This document shows, piece after piece, positions 8,520-18,079 of a stretch of DNA of 64,000 nucleotides. The stretch lies in assembly GCA_041398745.1 (NCBI GenBank), contig JAWKUB010000011.1, positions 124,001-188,000 of the forward strand. Reading direction: 5' to 3'. This DNA comes from JACKHO01 sp041398745 (lineage in GTDB: Bacteria > Planctomycetota > Planctomycetia > Planctomycetales > Planctomycetaceae). A program made the position numbers and the translations under genes. Position 1 is the stretch's first letter. Every line of letters starts with the position of its first letter. The notes below the pieces were generated by a model. The model saw only the letters and a program-made list of their open reading frames with translations. It had not been told where the DNA came from and searched no databases.

Positions 8520-8693
8520 CCTTGTCTCCCCCTGACGAATACTCAGGTCGCTACCGTCTTGGCGGTAAAGTGAATAGTCCGTGTTGTATGGGTTGTATCG
8601 ACCGAATGAGGCGGAATCTTGTCTGGGAATTGAGTGGATTTGGTCAGGATTGTCTCGAATGTCTGACTTTTGATCCCAAAGACGGCTGGGCAC

Positions 8694-10250
8694 ATGTCAA
8701 CGAACGACCTAGACTTGCCTCTCGTTTCGCTGCGTAAACAATTATCAATTCGTGGTTTAGTAGAATTGAAGTCCACCTCGTCCCAGTCGCAGTCGCTGTT
8801 TGTCGTCCTGTGTGGTTCACTGGGACAAATTGTCGTGCAGCTCGCGCTGCAGGTGGTGCTGGCGTCGAAATTTGGCTCAGGGGAGCAGGTCGCAGCCTAT
8901 CAGGCGGCGTTTTCGTTACCGACCGCGCTGGCCGCGATGGTGGCGGGACCACTCGGGATTGCGTTCATTCCCCGCTACCAGAAGCTGCGGAATGATGATC
9001 CTGCCCGAGCGGAGTCGTTGCTCCCCACGTTGACGCTGATTGTGGTCGTCTGCGGATTCGTCGTCTCGGGATTGTTGACGCTGTTCGCCGGACCTGTGAT
9101 GCGGTCTATTGTGCCCGGATTCACCGCCGAGCAGGTTGCACGGTCGACACCATTATTTCAGATACTCGTCTGGAACATTCCCCTCATGGTGCTCGTTGGA
9201 TTGTTTCAGACAGCACTGAACGCTCGCTTCAACTTTTTCATTCCGGCAGTCGCGGGCGTCGTGGGACCGACGGTGACCGTGGCATGCATGTGGGCCGGAG
9301 CGGCGCATCTTGGGATTGCTTCATTGGCCTGGGGGGTGGTTGCAGGCTCGCTCAGTTCCGTGCTGCTGCAGGGAATTTCATTATGGGGCGGGATGCGTTT
9401 TCCAACGCGAGGAAATGTGACGGAACACATTCGAGGGATTGCGTTGTTGGCCATCCCGGCGGCCCTCGGCATGTTGCTGATTCGAATTGATCCTGTGGTC
9501 GATGGGTACGTACTGGCATCGCCCGAGCCGGAACGATTCGCCAACTGGGGCTGGGCCTTACGAATTATGAACATGTTTGTGCTTGTCAGTTCCGGGGTGC
9601 TCTCGACCGTCGCGTTTCCACGACTCTCGCGAGGTGCAGCGACAGGTGTGGAGGCACTACGAAAAGAAGTACGGAACGCACTCCGCCTCTTCCTGTGGGT
9701 GAGTCTGCCGACATTCGCTGTGATGACATTGTTCGGCAAAGCCCTCATCCATGACTTATTAGAACGTGGCGAGTTCCTGCCGACTGATACGGCGGCGGTG
9801 GCTTACCTCATGCTGTTGCTCGCCGTCATGGTTGTTGCGGCTGGATTGGGAGAGATTTGCGGAAAGACGTTTTACGCGCAGCATGACACCATGACGCCGC
9901 TGGTTTTGACCACGATTGCCGTCGGCTGCATGATTGCTGTCAAACTCATGTTCGTGTTACCAGGAGATGTTGAAAAACTGGCGACAATTAACTCCAGCGT
10001 TTTTGCGTGTTCCGCCTGCGTGCAACTGGCCCTCATCGGCTGGCGGCTTTCAACAGACGTTTTCGCTGGTCTGTGGATTCCTCTGTTACGTTGCCTGCTG
10101 GCCACGGGCGTAACGGTGTGTTGGGGAAAACTTGTGGAGTCCAGCGGATTGCCATACGCCGGACTGGCGGGATTGCTGAGTGGTACCGCCATTTACTTTG
10201 GCTGCCTCTGGGTGGGTGGCGAACTGAAGAGCTTGTCGCTGGCTGAGTAG
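8694..10250 (+). CDS. murJ: MurJ/MviN-type lipid II flippase
   Basis: A polytopic membrane protein of 518 residues with about 14 predicted hydrophobic segments, the normal MurJ size. The N-terminal region (VASKFGSGEQVAAYQAAFSL, then PRYQKL) and the PRLSRGA and LLERGEF blocks are typical of the MviN branch of the MOP flippase superfamily. The family moves lipid-linked peptidoglycan precursor across the inner membrane. ATG at 8694 is preferred; a TTG eight codons upstream is in the same frame and possible. The gene diverges from the exported TPR gene with about 170 bases between starts. Because planctomycete walls were long debated, an intact murJ is consistent with a peptidoglycan layer. Confidence 0.88.
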   Translation: MSTNDLDLPLVSLRKQLSIRGLVELKSTSSQSQSLFVVLCGSLGQIVVQLALQVVLASKFGSGEQVAAYQAAFSLPTALAAMVAGPLGIAFIPRYQKLRNDDPARAESLLPTLTLIVVVCGFVVSGLLTLFAGPVMRSIVPGFTAEQVARSTPLFQILVWNIPLMVLVGLFQTALNARFNFFIPAVAGVVGPTVTVACMWAGAAHLGIASLAWGVVAGSLSSVLLQGISLWGGMRFPTRGNVTEHIRGIALLAIPAALGMLLIRIDPVVDGYVLASPEPERFANWGWALRIMNMFVLVSSGVLSTVAFPRLSRGAATGVEALRKEVRNALRLFLWVSLPTFAVMTLFGKALIHDLLERGEFLPTDTAAVAYLMLLLAVMVVAAGLGEICGKTFYAQHDTMTPLVLTTIAVGCMIAVKLMFVLPGDVEKLATINSSVFACSACVQLALIGWRLSTDVFAGLWIPLLRCLLATGVTVCWGKLVESSGLPYAGLAGLLSGTAIYFGCLWVGGELKSLSLAE

Positions 10251-10293
10251 CTGTGGTGAAGACGTGGGGTTCCACCTTCCTGATGAGAAACCA

Positions 10294-10638
10294 ATGTCAA
10301 TTTCAAAGCCAGCCTTGATAGCAGCTCTCGACAAATATGTGAGAGCATTTCGCTGGGGCTCCCTATCCGCAAGCCTTGAATCCGAAATTCGATTGCTCGT
10401 TACCGAGGAGTCAAATGCAACCGTATTCGAACAGATTGTTCCTGGATTGTGGGATCGGTATCTTTGTGTCGACGTTGATTTGATGATTGACATTCTCCGT
10501 CGATGGCTTGAAGTGGCGCCTGGTTCATGCGCGGCAAAGCATATGCTCGGGAGTTATCTGCTGGCACATGGGCCGGACTGGGACGAAGAAGCGGAAAAGC
10601 TTATCGACGAAGCAAAGGAAGGTGGGTGGCATGGCTAA
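10294..10638 (+). CDS. Small protein of unknown function
   Basis: Not recognised. It has 114 residues from ATG 10294 (MSISKPALIAALDKYVRAFR), acidic and mostly helical in composition, with no signal peptide or membrane segment. The C-terminal part (AAKHMLGSYLLAHGPDWDEEAEKLIDEA) resembles a TPR-like helical pair and WEVAP-like spacing, but this is weak. It is followed by another small gene on the same strand about 100 bases downstream, then by the large helicase gene. Small unknown genes next to a defence helicase could belong to it, but nothing in the sequence proves a link. Confidence 0.6.
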   Translation: MSISKPALIAALDKYVRAFRWGSLSASLESEIRLLVTEESNATVFEQIVPGLWDRYLCVDVDLMIDILRRWLEVAPGSCAAKHMLGSYLLAHGPDWDEEAEKLIDEAKEGGWHG

Positions 10639-10737
10639 CGGGCACAAGTGCTCGACTCTTGTATCACTCGTTCTGGGGGCGAATCGTGCCTAACATCACA
10701 ATAGACGGTTCATCCCATTTGGCGATTTAATCTTGGC

Positions 10738-11013
10738 ATGTTGGAAAAACACATATTTTCACAGAATGTTTTGGATCCCCTGAATGCTGAAGTTATTCGC
10801 AGAGTTGAGGGCATTGAGGTTTCGTCAGAAATCGACCCGCGCGATCCGACGTACGGGACCGCCTTCGCGAACTACCTTCTGTTCACGCATTGGCCGAATC
10901 TGCTTGGACTGTCCCCCGAAGATTCGCGAGTGTTTTACAATCGATACTACTACTTCAAGCAGTTCGCTCAGCTTTTCCAATCAAGGCATGGACGTGATGT
11001 GGGACTGGATTAG
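10738..11013 (+). CDS. Small unknown protein, possibly cut short by TAG
   Basis: Not recognised. The 91-residue product (MLEKHIFSQNVLDPLNAEVI) is cytoplasmic in character, with an aromatic-rich middle (RVFYNRYYYFKQFAQLFQ). Translation of the same frame beyond the TAG at 11011-11013 gives a further 41 protein-like residues (QAFQLLETAGDSIDWNVFEA and on) before TGA at 11137. The frame may therefore have been broken by a nonsense mutation, or the product may be naturally short. The intact alternative would be 132 residues. It precedes the helicase gene by about 250 bases. Confidence 0.5.
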   Translation: MLEKHIFSQNVLDPLNAEVIRRVEGIEVSSEIDPRDPTYGTAFANYLLFTHWPNLLGLSPEDSRVFYNRYYYFKQFAQLFQSRHGRDVGLD

Positions 11014-11265
11014 CAAGCATTTCAATTGCTTGAGACTGCTGGCGACAGTATTGACTGGAATGTGTTTGAAGCGATTGACCTTAGCCTGGCAAGCGGGGCG
11101 GGTGGGACGCGAAGCACAAAAAGCGATGGGAAAAATTGAGGGCGAATAGATTCTGTGAATTTGACCAATGCTTGCAGTGCCACAGGCTCCCGTTGATACT
11201 CGGTCTCTCGTGGTGTCCCGTCTCTAATTCATAATGTCGTCAACGTTTCCAGCACAAGTTCTGAG

Positions 11266-14200
11266 ATGTCGAACAGCAGCATTGAAAAGCAATTGGAAGT
11301 GGCCCGTCGTGATTTGCTGGAACTCACGACACGGAACCGTTTATTGAACTGCCCGCGGCATCAGAGCCGCGGGGCCAGCATCGAACTGGCAGGGTTGGAT
11401 GCTGATCGTTTGTTTCAACTTTGTGTCCTCGAAGGAAAACGCCTCCGGTTTGCTGCTCCCCAGTCAACAGATGACGGAAGCGACGAGATTGAACCAAGCG
11501 AGACCTCGGAAGATATCGATTCCGCTATCGAACAGGTTCCTGACACCAGTGGCGAGGGATCGCAACGGGGCGTCCTTCAGGTTGAAGTTTCCCGGAAGGA
11601 GTTGGATCGTCGCCTGCTGAGGTTGGTGACCGATGCCGCAGCCATGTTGCAGGAGCAGGGGGCCAATTTGCTCTATCTGGCACTTGGATTCTTGCGGTGG
11701 TTTGAGGAATCGAATCCCGAAATTCCACGGCATGCTCCACTGTTACTGTTGCCCGTGAAGCTGCAACGTCATCGGGCAGGTGAGCGATTCACGCTGGAAT
11801 TTGCCGGTGATGAACTGGAGACGAATCTCACCCTCAAGACACGGCTGCAAATTGATTTGGGAATTGAACTGCCGGAGGTGCCGGAGACAGACGAGTGTGT
11901 GCCGACGAAATACTTCGAGCAGGTAAGGGACGCGATTAAGAACCTGCCGAAATGGGAAGTGCTGGCTGACGAGGGAGTATTGTGGTTCTTCTCGTTCACG
12001 AAGCTGCTGATGTATCGGGACCTCGACCCCGACAACTGGCCTGCGGAGTCGCCCATTGTTGAGCGTCCACTGCTGCGGTCTCTCATGCACGATGGGTTTC
12101 AGCAGTCGCCACCGATTTGTGGTGATGAGGAATTGATTGACGACGTGTTCTCCATGGCGGCTGCGGGGCATGTCGTGGACTGCGACAGTTCCCAGGCCCT
12201 GGTCGTGGAAGAGGCACGTCGAGGTGAGAGTCTGGTGGTACAGGGGCCACCGGGGACCGGGAAGTCGCAGACGATTACGAACATCATCTCCAGCCTCGTG
12301 CGAGATGGAAAAACCGTGCTGTTCGTGTCGGAGAAAATGGCAGCGCTCGAAGTCGTGCAGCGGCGCATGGAGAACATTGGACTGGGCAACCTCTGTCTGG
12401 AACTGCACAGCAACAAGACGAAGAAGCGGGACGTCTTGCAGGAAATCGAGAAAACGCTGCATTCAGCGACATCATCGACAGCTGAAGCAAACCGCATGGA
12501 TGTGACACGTTGGGAATCATTAGCGCATCGACTGAATCTTCACGCGGTGAGCCTGCACAAGCCCGACGCTGTAAGCGGACTGACGCCATATGAAGTCATC
12601 GCAGAACTGATCGCACTCAGGGCAGGCGGAGCGGTGGCTCCAACATTTCAACTTTCAGCCGGAAGGCAATGGTCTGCTGCCGATTATGAATCGGGGCTGC
12701 GCCACGTTTTAGACTTCGTGTCAGCATTCGGGACGGCGGGTGATCCCCAGACACACACCTGGCGAGGGTGTGGATTGCGGGACATGCTCCCATTCGATTT
12801 GGAAAGAATGCTGCAAGCCGTTCCCGGGGTGGTTCAGGCGATAGAAAAAGTACGGAATTGTTGTCGGAATGTTGCCGAACACCTGGGCGAGCAACAGCCA
12901 GAGAATCTGTCCGAAGCGGCCCGGTTAATACGCACGGCGCAGACAGTTCTGGATGCGCCTCAATTGGACGTGAGTGCGTTTCAGGATGAAGTCTGGGAAC
13001 TGCATGTACCGCAAATTGCAGAAATTGGCGGCGCCGCGATGGAACTTGACCACACGCGGCAAATACTGGTGGGTGTCGTGAATGAAAGTGCGTGGCAGAA
13101 GGACGTGAAGGAGACGCATCAGAACTATTACCGCTGGAGCCGTTCGCCCTTGCGCTTCGTCATGCCGGCGTATTACCGGGCTCAGGCAGAACTGAATTCA
13201 ATCTTAATCAATCCTGCAAGTGCCAATGTCGAACAGCGTGAGCGGGTACTGGACCTGTTACTGCGGGCACAGAATTCCCAAGAACGTCTGCAGAAGCTTG
13301 CACCAATTGGAAAGCTCGCGTTCGGATCGATCTGGTTGGATGACGTGACGAACTGGTCGATGGTGAAGAACATTACTTCGTGGAATGCGAAAACGTCTTT
13401 GCAGCATCCTCTACCGAACTGGCGGGAACTGCTGAGCAGGTTGAAAGATCGCGAAGGCCTGCAGCCGCTGGTTGAGGCAGCCAATGCGGCGCTCAGCAAA
13501 CTCGTCGGGCTTGCCACCGACGTAATGCAGCAGCTCAATATGAATGTCGAGGAAATGTTCGACGCTCCGGGTGGCGACGCATTTTCAGCAGGACAACTTG
13601 GCGTGCTGAATGGGTTAGCGGGTGTGTCGTGGTCGAACCTTGAAGAGCGATTGCAGCAGTGGCAGGAGTCTCCGGAGCGATTGCAGCATTGGAGTGACTT
13701 TCTCCGCGCAAGAGAGTTGGTAATGCATCTGGCCGATGGACAACTGGTCCAGTGGGTTGAGCAGCATTCTCCGAACACGGGGCAAGCGAAGGAGGCATTT
13801 CGCTATGCCTATTTGGAATCAGTCTTTCGAGCATGTTGCGAACGAATACCGGAGTTGCACCAGTTCCGCGGTGAGCAGCATGACGTCGTTATTCAGGACT
13901 TCTGCCAGCTTGACGCCGTGCATTTACAGGAAGCCCGGAAGCTGGTGGCGAACGCCCATGCAGAGGGAATTGTCCGACTCATGCAGCAGGGACCAGTGCA
14001 GCAGTTGAATTTGTTGCGACACGAAATGAAGAAGAAGCGTCGCCACTTGCCGTTACGGCAATTGATTCAATTAGCGGGCGATGCGGTGCGGACCATCAAA
14101 CCAGTTTTCATGATGAGCCCTTTGTCGGTGGCCAAATATCTTGAACCAGGAGCCGTGGAATTCGATGTGCTGCTCATCGACGAGGCGAGTCAGGTCCGTC

Positions 14201-15387
14201 CGGTCGAGTCGTTGGGGGCGGTGGCTCGCTGTCGTCAAATGGTGGTAGTCGGTGACGACAAACAAATGCCGCCGACGAGCTTCTTCAATATCGCCATTGG
14301 AGATTCCGCCGTCGACGATGAGCAAGAGGCGAATGACATGCAGGTCGGTGATGTCGAGAGCATTCTGGGACTTTCGGCCTCACGGAATATGTCGCAACGA
14401 ATGCTGCAATGGCATTATCGCAGTCGGCATCAGTCACTGATTGCTGTGTCGAACCGCGAGTTTTATGACAACCGGTTGTGGGTTATTCCGAGTCCGGACA
14501 GAGGGGGTGATGTCGGACTGAAGTGGCGACCCGTTGAGGGTGGCCACTTCTCAAATGGCGTGAATCGCGTCGAGGCGGCGGCAGTGGCGGACGCTGTCAT
14601 GCGACATGCGGCGGAATGTCCGGAGCTGACACTGGGGGTGGGTGCGTTTTCGATTTCGCAGCGCGACGCCATTATCGAAGAACTGGAGAAGAGGCGCCGC
14701 GAAGGGGGGAATGAACGGTTCTTTGATTCCGAGCAGCCACATCCGTTCTTCGTCAAGAATCTGGAAAACATTCAGGGTGATGAACGCGACGTCATTTTCG
14801 TTTCGGTTGGCTACGGTCCTGATGAGAATGGCCGGGTGTCGCTTAACTTCGGTCCGGTTTCGGCGTCGGGGGGTGAACGTCGACTCAATGTGCTGATGAC
14901 GCGGGCCAAATTGCGGCTGGAGGTCTTCTCGTCGATGCAGCCGGAAGACCTCGACCTGCGGCGGACCTCCAGCCGAGGCACGGCAGTGTTTCGAGCGTTT
15001 CTCGAGTACGCGCGAGATGGTGGTGCTCCAACCGCAACAGAACATCATTCCAAAAGCGACACACTGGCCGAATGCGTCAGCCGAGCCTTGCACGAACACG
15101 GATACCAGACTGAGGGCAACGTCGGCATTGCTGGTGTTTTCGTTGACCTGGCCGTTGTTGATCCAAGTCAGCCCGATCGCTACCTGCTTGGCATTGAATT
15201 CGATGGAACATCATATCGGAGTGCCCGCTCCGCCCGAGACCGCGACCGCACGCGCGCTGCTGTTCTCAAACTGCAGGGATGGGAACTGCACCGTATTTGG
15301 AGTGTTGACTGGTTTCACCGCCCGCAGGAACAGCTGGAACGCTTAGTAATGAGGCTCGAAAAGTTGCAGCCAGCAAGTGACAACTAA
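11266..15387 (+). CDS. DUF4011-SF1 helicase-Vsr-like nuclease, putative phage defence
   Basis: A 1373-residue protein of the COG1112 superfamily. The N-terminal DUF4011-type region starts with RRDLLELTTRNRLLNC. The SF1 helicase core has Walker A GPPGTGKSQT at about 326-335, Walker B LLIDEAS at about 969-975, VVVGDDKQMPP soon after, and later GDERDVIFVSVGYG and NVLMTRAK motifs. The C-terminus (about 1306-1350: GIEFDG, then RDRDRTRAAVLKLQGW) fits the Vsr/restriction-endonuclease-like domain found at the end of this family. Such three-part proteins occur in bacterial defence islands. Here it is a single gene without methylase or partner, preceded only by two small unknown genes and followed by a convergent secreted protein gene. 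DNA or RNA as target is not determined. Confidence 0.85.
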   Translation: MSNSSIEKQLEVARRDLLELTTRNRLLNCPRHQSRGASIELAGLDADRLFQLCVLEGKRLRFAAPQSTDDGSDEIEPSETSEDIDSAIEQVPDTSGEGSQRGVLQVEVSRKELDRRLLRLVTDAAAMLQEQGANLLYLALGFLRWFEESNPEIPRHAPLLLLPVKLQRHRAGERFTLEFAGDELETNLTLKTRLQIDLGIELPEVPETDECVPTKYFEQVRDAIKNLPKWEVLADEGVLWFFSFTKLLMYRDLDPDNWPAESPIVERPLLRSLMHDGFQQSPPICGDEELIDDVFSMAAAGHVVDCDSSQALVVEEARRGESLVVQGPPGTGKSQTITNIISSLVRDGKTVLFVSEKMAALEVVQRRMENIGLGNLCLELHSNKTKKRDVLQEIEKTLHSATSSTAEANRMDVTRWESLAHRLNLHAVSLHKPDAVSGLTPYEVIAELIALRAGGAVAPTFQLSAGRQWSAADYESGLRHVLDFVSAFGTAGDPQTHTWRGCGLRDMLPFDLERMLQAVPGVVQAIEKVRNCCRNVAEHLGEQQPENLSEAARLIRTAQTVLDAPQLDVSAFQDEVWELHVPQIAEIGGAAMELDHTRQILVGVVNESAWQKDVKETHQNYYRWSRSPLRFVMPAYYRAQAELNSILINPASANVEQRERVLDLLLRAQNSQERLQKLAPIGKLAFGSIWLDDVTNWSMVKNITSWNAKTSLQHPLPNWRELLSRLKDREGLQPLVEAANAALSKLVGLATDVMQQLNMNVEEMFDAPGGDAFSAGQLGVLNGLAGVSWSNLEERLQQWQESPERLQHWSDFLRARELVMHLADGQLVQWVEQHSPNTGQAKEAFRYAYLESVFRACCERIPELHQFRGEQHDVVIQDFCQLDAVHLQEARKLVANAHAEGIVRLMQQGPVQQLNLLRHEMKKKRRHLPLRQLIQLAGDAVRTIKPVFMMSPLSVAKYLEPGAVEFDVLLIDEASQVRPVESLGAVARCRQMVVVGDDKQMPPTSFFNIAIGDSAVDDEQEANDMQVGDVESILGLSASRNMSQRMLQWHYRSRHQSLIAVSNREFYDNRLWVIPSPDRGGDVGLKWRPVEGGHFSNGVNRVEAAAVADAVMRHAAECPELTLGVGAFSISQRDAIIEELEKRRREGGNERFFDSEQPHPFFVKNLENIQGDERDVIFVSVGYGPDENGRVSLNFGPVSASGGERRLNVLMTRAKLRLEVFSSMQPEDLDLRRTSSRGTAVFRAFLEYARDGGAPTATEHHSKSDTLAECVSRALHEHGYQTEGNVGIAGVFVDLAVVDPSQPDRYLLGIEFDGTSYRSARSARDRDRTRAAVLKLQGWELHRIWSVDWFHRPQEQLERLVMRLEKLQPASDN

Positions 15388-15438
15388 CGAAGCCAAGTCA
15401 TCCTGCCCACTACCCACTACCTACAATCCACTCCTCAC

Positions 15439-17133
15439 CTACCGAACCGTACGCTGAAATCGAGTCGCGTTCTTGGATGTCAGTTCCAAATCAGCGGAGC
15501 GAATGGTTGGTGTTTCCTGCGTTGTGCGGCGTGGTCGCTGGATGCCGGGTACTGTTTCCACCGATGGTTGAGTTGTGGGAGCAACATTCCGGTTGGTTGT
15601 GTGAGGCTGCGTCATCGACATCCCGTAGGAGGCTGGTCCGGGAGGGGCCGAGCCGAGTTCTCCGTTGAGATATTTCATGAAGGTGGGAGTCGCTTCGTGA
15701 ATAATGACAATGCGGTCCTGTCCGCCGGGCTGGTTGTTATCCCGAATGATGACAACGACCTCGGCACCATTCGCGGCGACATCAACAGGCTGAGTTGAAG
15801 TTGTCGATGGGGCGGAATCGTTGGCGAAGGGATTTGAGTCGTGGTTCGCGAGCATACCGGGATTGGGCTGCGATTCTGCTGGAAACGCTGGAGCAGCTGC
15901 AGGTGGCGGTGTCGGCGGCTGGTAGAGTGCAGTCAGGTTGCATTCATCGAGCAGGGCATGCACGGCGAACAGTCCTGAGTAGAGGCCGCGCTGGCCATCT
16001 TTGTCAGCCGCAATGCAAATCCCGACGAGTGCACCATCCTGGTTAAACAGTCCGCCGCCGGAACGTCCTTGAACAGGGACGCCGGTGCACTCAATGTTGT
16101 GTGGACCCTCATAGCGATTAATGCTGGTGACACGGAGTTGTTCACGGGTGGGAGTTTCGCCACCGCTGCAACCAACGCAGGCCACAGCTTCGCCTTCTTC
16201 AGGGGCGGCATTCGGACTGCCGACCTTCACTGAAGGAATGGGAGTATCGGTCGGGATGGAAATGAGTCCGACGTCAGCCTGTTCGTTAAACTTTTCGAGT
16301 GTCGCCAGATAAAGAGTCGTTTGACCGTTCTGGAACACGTCGACTTCAATTTTTCCGGTGGCTGTGTAATTCCGAAAGATGTGTGCACAAGTGGCGATGA
16401 CGGTGTAACCGGGACGACTGCTAATGACCGTGCCCGAGCCCAGGTTCATATTGTCACCATTCTTTACCCGAATGCGAATGCTGGCATCCATTGGAGTATT
16501 ACTTGCAGTAGCAGGTGCGAATGGTCCAGTGGCGGGTGGTGCAGCGGATTCGCCGAGTTGTGAATCGGTACCACGGACGTCGGGTGTGGATGGTGCCGAG
16601 TTGTTTCCGCGTCCAAAGAACCTGGCCAATCCACTTGGCTCGGGGGGGGCTGGTTCAGCGACGGGTTCTTCTTGAACGGGATGATCACTTGGACGCGGAA
16701 GTGGAGCAGCAGGGCCGAGAGAGGTGTCAGAGTTCACTCCGGCGTGCGGTGTCGTTGTGACAACAGGAGCGGGCTCGACGGGTGCAGCTGGCACACGGGC
16801 GGCCATTGCTCGGATTTCGCCTTCGGTCATCAGACCAGTGACTCGGTCAACTTCTTTGCCGTCTACCACGAGCACAAATGTGGGGACCCGTTGAATTCGG
16901 AATTGGCTGGCGAGTGCTTTCTGTTCGTCGATATCGATGGAGTGGATGGGCAATCCTTCGCGCTTCAGTCGATCAACAACCGGCGCGACTTGCTGGCATG
17001 GTCCACACCAGACTGCGCCAAACTTGTAGACAGCGCCGCGTGGCTCGGAAGCCTGAGATTTCGAGGGAAGGGCTACTGCGGAAAGAATCAGCAGGCTGAA
17101 AACGGTTGTGAGATTTCCAAATCGCACGGACAT
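15439..17133 (-). CDS. Periplasmic thioredoxin-trypsin-like protease fusion
   Basis: A 564-residue exported protein. The start at 17133 has a GGAGG box eight bases upstream and opens a signal peptide (MSVRFGNLTTVFSLLILSAV); the frame's extension to 17217 is not needed. Residues 34-110 form a thioredoxin domain with the redox motif WCGPC (C43, C46) and the cis-proline turn RVPTF. A proline-rich linker follows (115-215). Residues 220-390 form a trypsin-like serine protease domain with H251 (TCAHIF), D287 (QADVGL) and S358 (GRSGGGLF). The C-terminal 170 residues are low-complexity. It probably acts in the periplasm. A fusion of disulfide chemistry and proteolysis suggests quality control of exported proteins, which is inference. 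Confidence 0.85.
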   Translation of the reverse strand: MSVRFGNLTTVFSLLILSAVALPSKSQASEPRGAVYKFGAVWCGPCQQVAPVVDRLKREGLPIHSIDIDEQKALASQFRIQRVPTFVLVVDGKEVDRVTGLMTEGEIRAMAARVPAAPVEPAPVVTTTPHAGVNSDTSLGPAAPLPRPSDHPVQEEPVAEPAPPEPSGLARFFGRGNNSAPSTPDVRGTDSQLGESAAPPATGPFAPATASNTPMDASIRIRVKNGDNMNLGSGTVISSRPGYTVIATCAHIFRNYTATGKIEVDVFQNGQTTLYLATLEKFNEQADVGLISIPTDTPIPSVKVGSPNAAPEEGEAVACVGCSGGETPTREQLRVTSINRYEGPHNIECTGVPVQGRSGGGLFNQDGALVGICIAADKDGQRGLYSGLFAVHALLDECNLTALYQPPTPPPAAAPAFPAESQPNPGMLANHDSNPFANDSAPSTTSTQPVDVAANGAEVVVIIRDNNQPGGQDRIVIIHEATPTFMKYLNGELGSAPPGPASYGMSMTQPHTTNRNVAPTTQPSVETVPGIQRPRRTTQETPTIRSADLELTSKNATRFQRTVR

Positions 17134-17670
17134 GGTAATCCTCCGTGGAGTGATTGATGTGGCAAAGGAACAAGTTGCGAGGAGTCGGTGCGATGCCTGA
17201 CGAAGCAGCCTCAACACGTATCGCGGTTGACCTCAGTCATTCCGGGGAATGAACTGGTTCAAGACCTTGTGGGAACAAATTGTGACAGGTAGGGAAGGAT
17301 GTCCGCCCCGGAGGAAGGTGGGGCTTCGAATGAGAGAGGAAACGTCATTGGGCATCCTGCCGGTTGGGGGTGACCAAGGTGGTCAGGTCCAGAACAATCC
17401 TTGTTCCAAACGCAATCAATTCATGTGGTGGGAAAGCTTGTAATGTTTACATTCAAAACGTGTCAATGTGACATTTCCGAGTTGTCGCGAGGCAAAATGC
17501 GGAAGCATCATTCCCATTCGAATCCTTGAACTGGACGTTTCGGTAGGGAAATGACATGGTTTTGGTGTATGTGAGGGTGAAATTCCTTGACTGCATCGAA
17601 ACAGTGCATTTGCTGTGCCAAAATGCCCGTACTGTTTTTTTGAAATCGTGACGAGTCCGAGGAGTACCAG
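17134..17670 (+). other. Intergenic region without recognised features
   Basis: This is the gap between the divergent thioredoxin-protease and DUF167 genes. It must contain both promoters, but I could not identify a convincing -35/-10 pair, riboswitch or repeat. Short open frames exist on both strands but show no coding character. Confidence 0.5.
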
Positions 17671-17985
17671 TTGGCCATTTCCATTGAGGTGAGTGATGCG
17701 GGCGCTTTGTTGCCCGTTCACGCCCAGCCGGGAGCGAAGAAGAACCGCATTGTGGGTGAGCATGACGGACGCCTGAAAGTAGCTGTCACTGCGGCGCCTG
17801 AAAAGGGGAAGGCCAACAAAGAGATTATTGCGTTCCTCTCGAAGGCCTTGGGGGTGCGTAAGAATCAAATAGCCATTCGTTCCGGGGAAACGAACTCCCG
17901 CAAGCTGCTGGTCGTGCGTGACGTCGATACACGGGAACTGCAAAGCAAGATTGAGGAACTGCTGGCGGAAGTGGAACTGTTGTGA
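17671..17985 (+). CDS. DUF167 / YggU-family protein
   Basis: A 104-residue protein of the usual size for UPF0235/DUF167. The family pattern is clear: VHAQPGAKKNRIVG, then GRLKVAVTAAPEKGKANKEI and SGETNSRKLLVV. The function of the family is not established. The start is TTG at 17671, supported by GAGGAG eight bases upstream; there is no in-frame ATG near the N-terminus. A strong inverted repeat follows the stop by two bases and probably ends the transcript, so the gene is likely monocistronic. Confidence 0.9.
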   Translation: MAISIEVSDAGALLPVHAQPGAKKNRIVGEHDGRLKVAVTAAPEKGKANKEIIAFLSKALGVRKNQIAIRSGETNSRKLLVVRDVDTRELQSKIEELLAEVELL

Positions 17986-17987
17986 AG

Positions 17988-18019
17988 CCAGTTTGTCGCT
18001 GAATTCCGCGACAAACTGG
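17988..18019 (+). terminator. Hairpin terminator after DUF167 gene
   Basis: CCAGTTTGTCGC and GCGACAAACTGG form a perfect 12-base stem around an 8-base loop, directly after the TGA stop. The downstream T tract is weak. Confidence 0.7.
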
Positions 18020-18056
18020 TTCAATTGCGTCTGATACCGGCTCTCAGCCGTATGAG

Positions 18057-18076
18057 GTATTGAAAGGCCTCAATAC
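18057..18076 (-). terminator. Short hairpin after the secreted unknown gene
   Basis: GTATTGA and TCAATAC pair around AAGGCC just beyond the stop of the minus-strand gene ending at 18080. There is no clear T tract, so the terminator call is tentative. Confidence 0.4.
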
Positions 18077-18079
18077 GTC

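Noticed and set aside
17500..17530. TTCGAATC-like stretch as a possible tRNA T-arm
   Set aside because: No matching acceptor, D or anticodon stem could be drawn around it.
17416..18024. A minus-strand frame of about 200 codons
   Set aside because: It runs across the DUF167 gene on the plus strand, which has strong family motifs and a ribosome-binding site.
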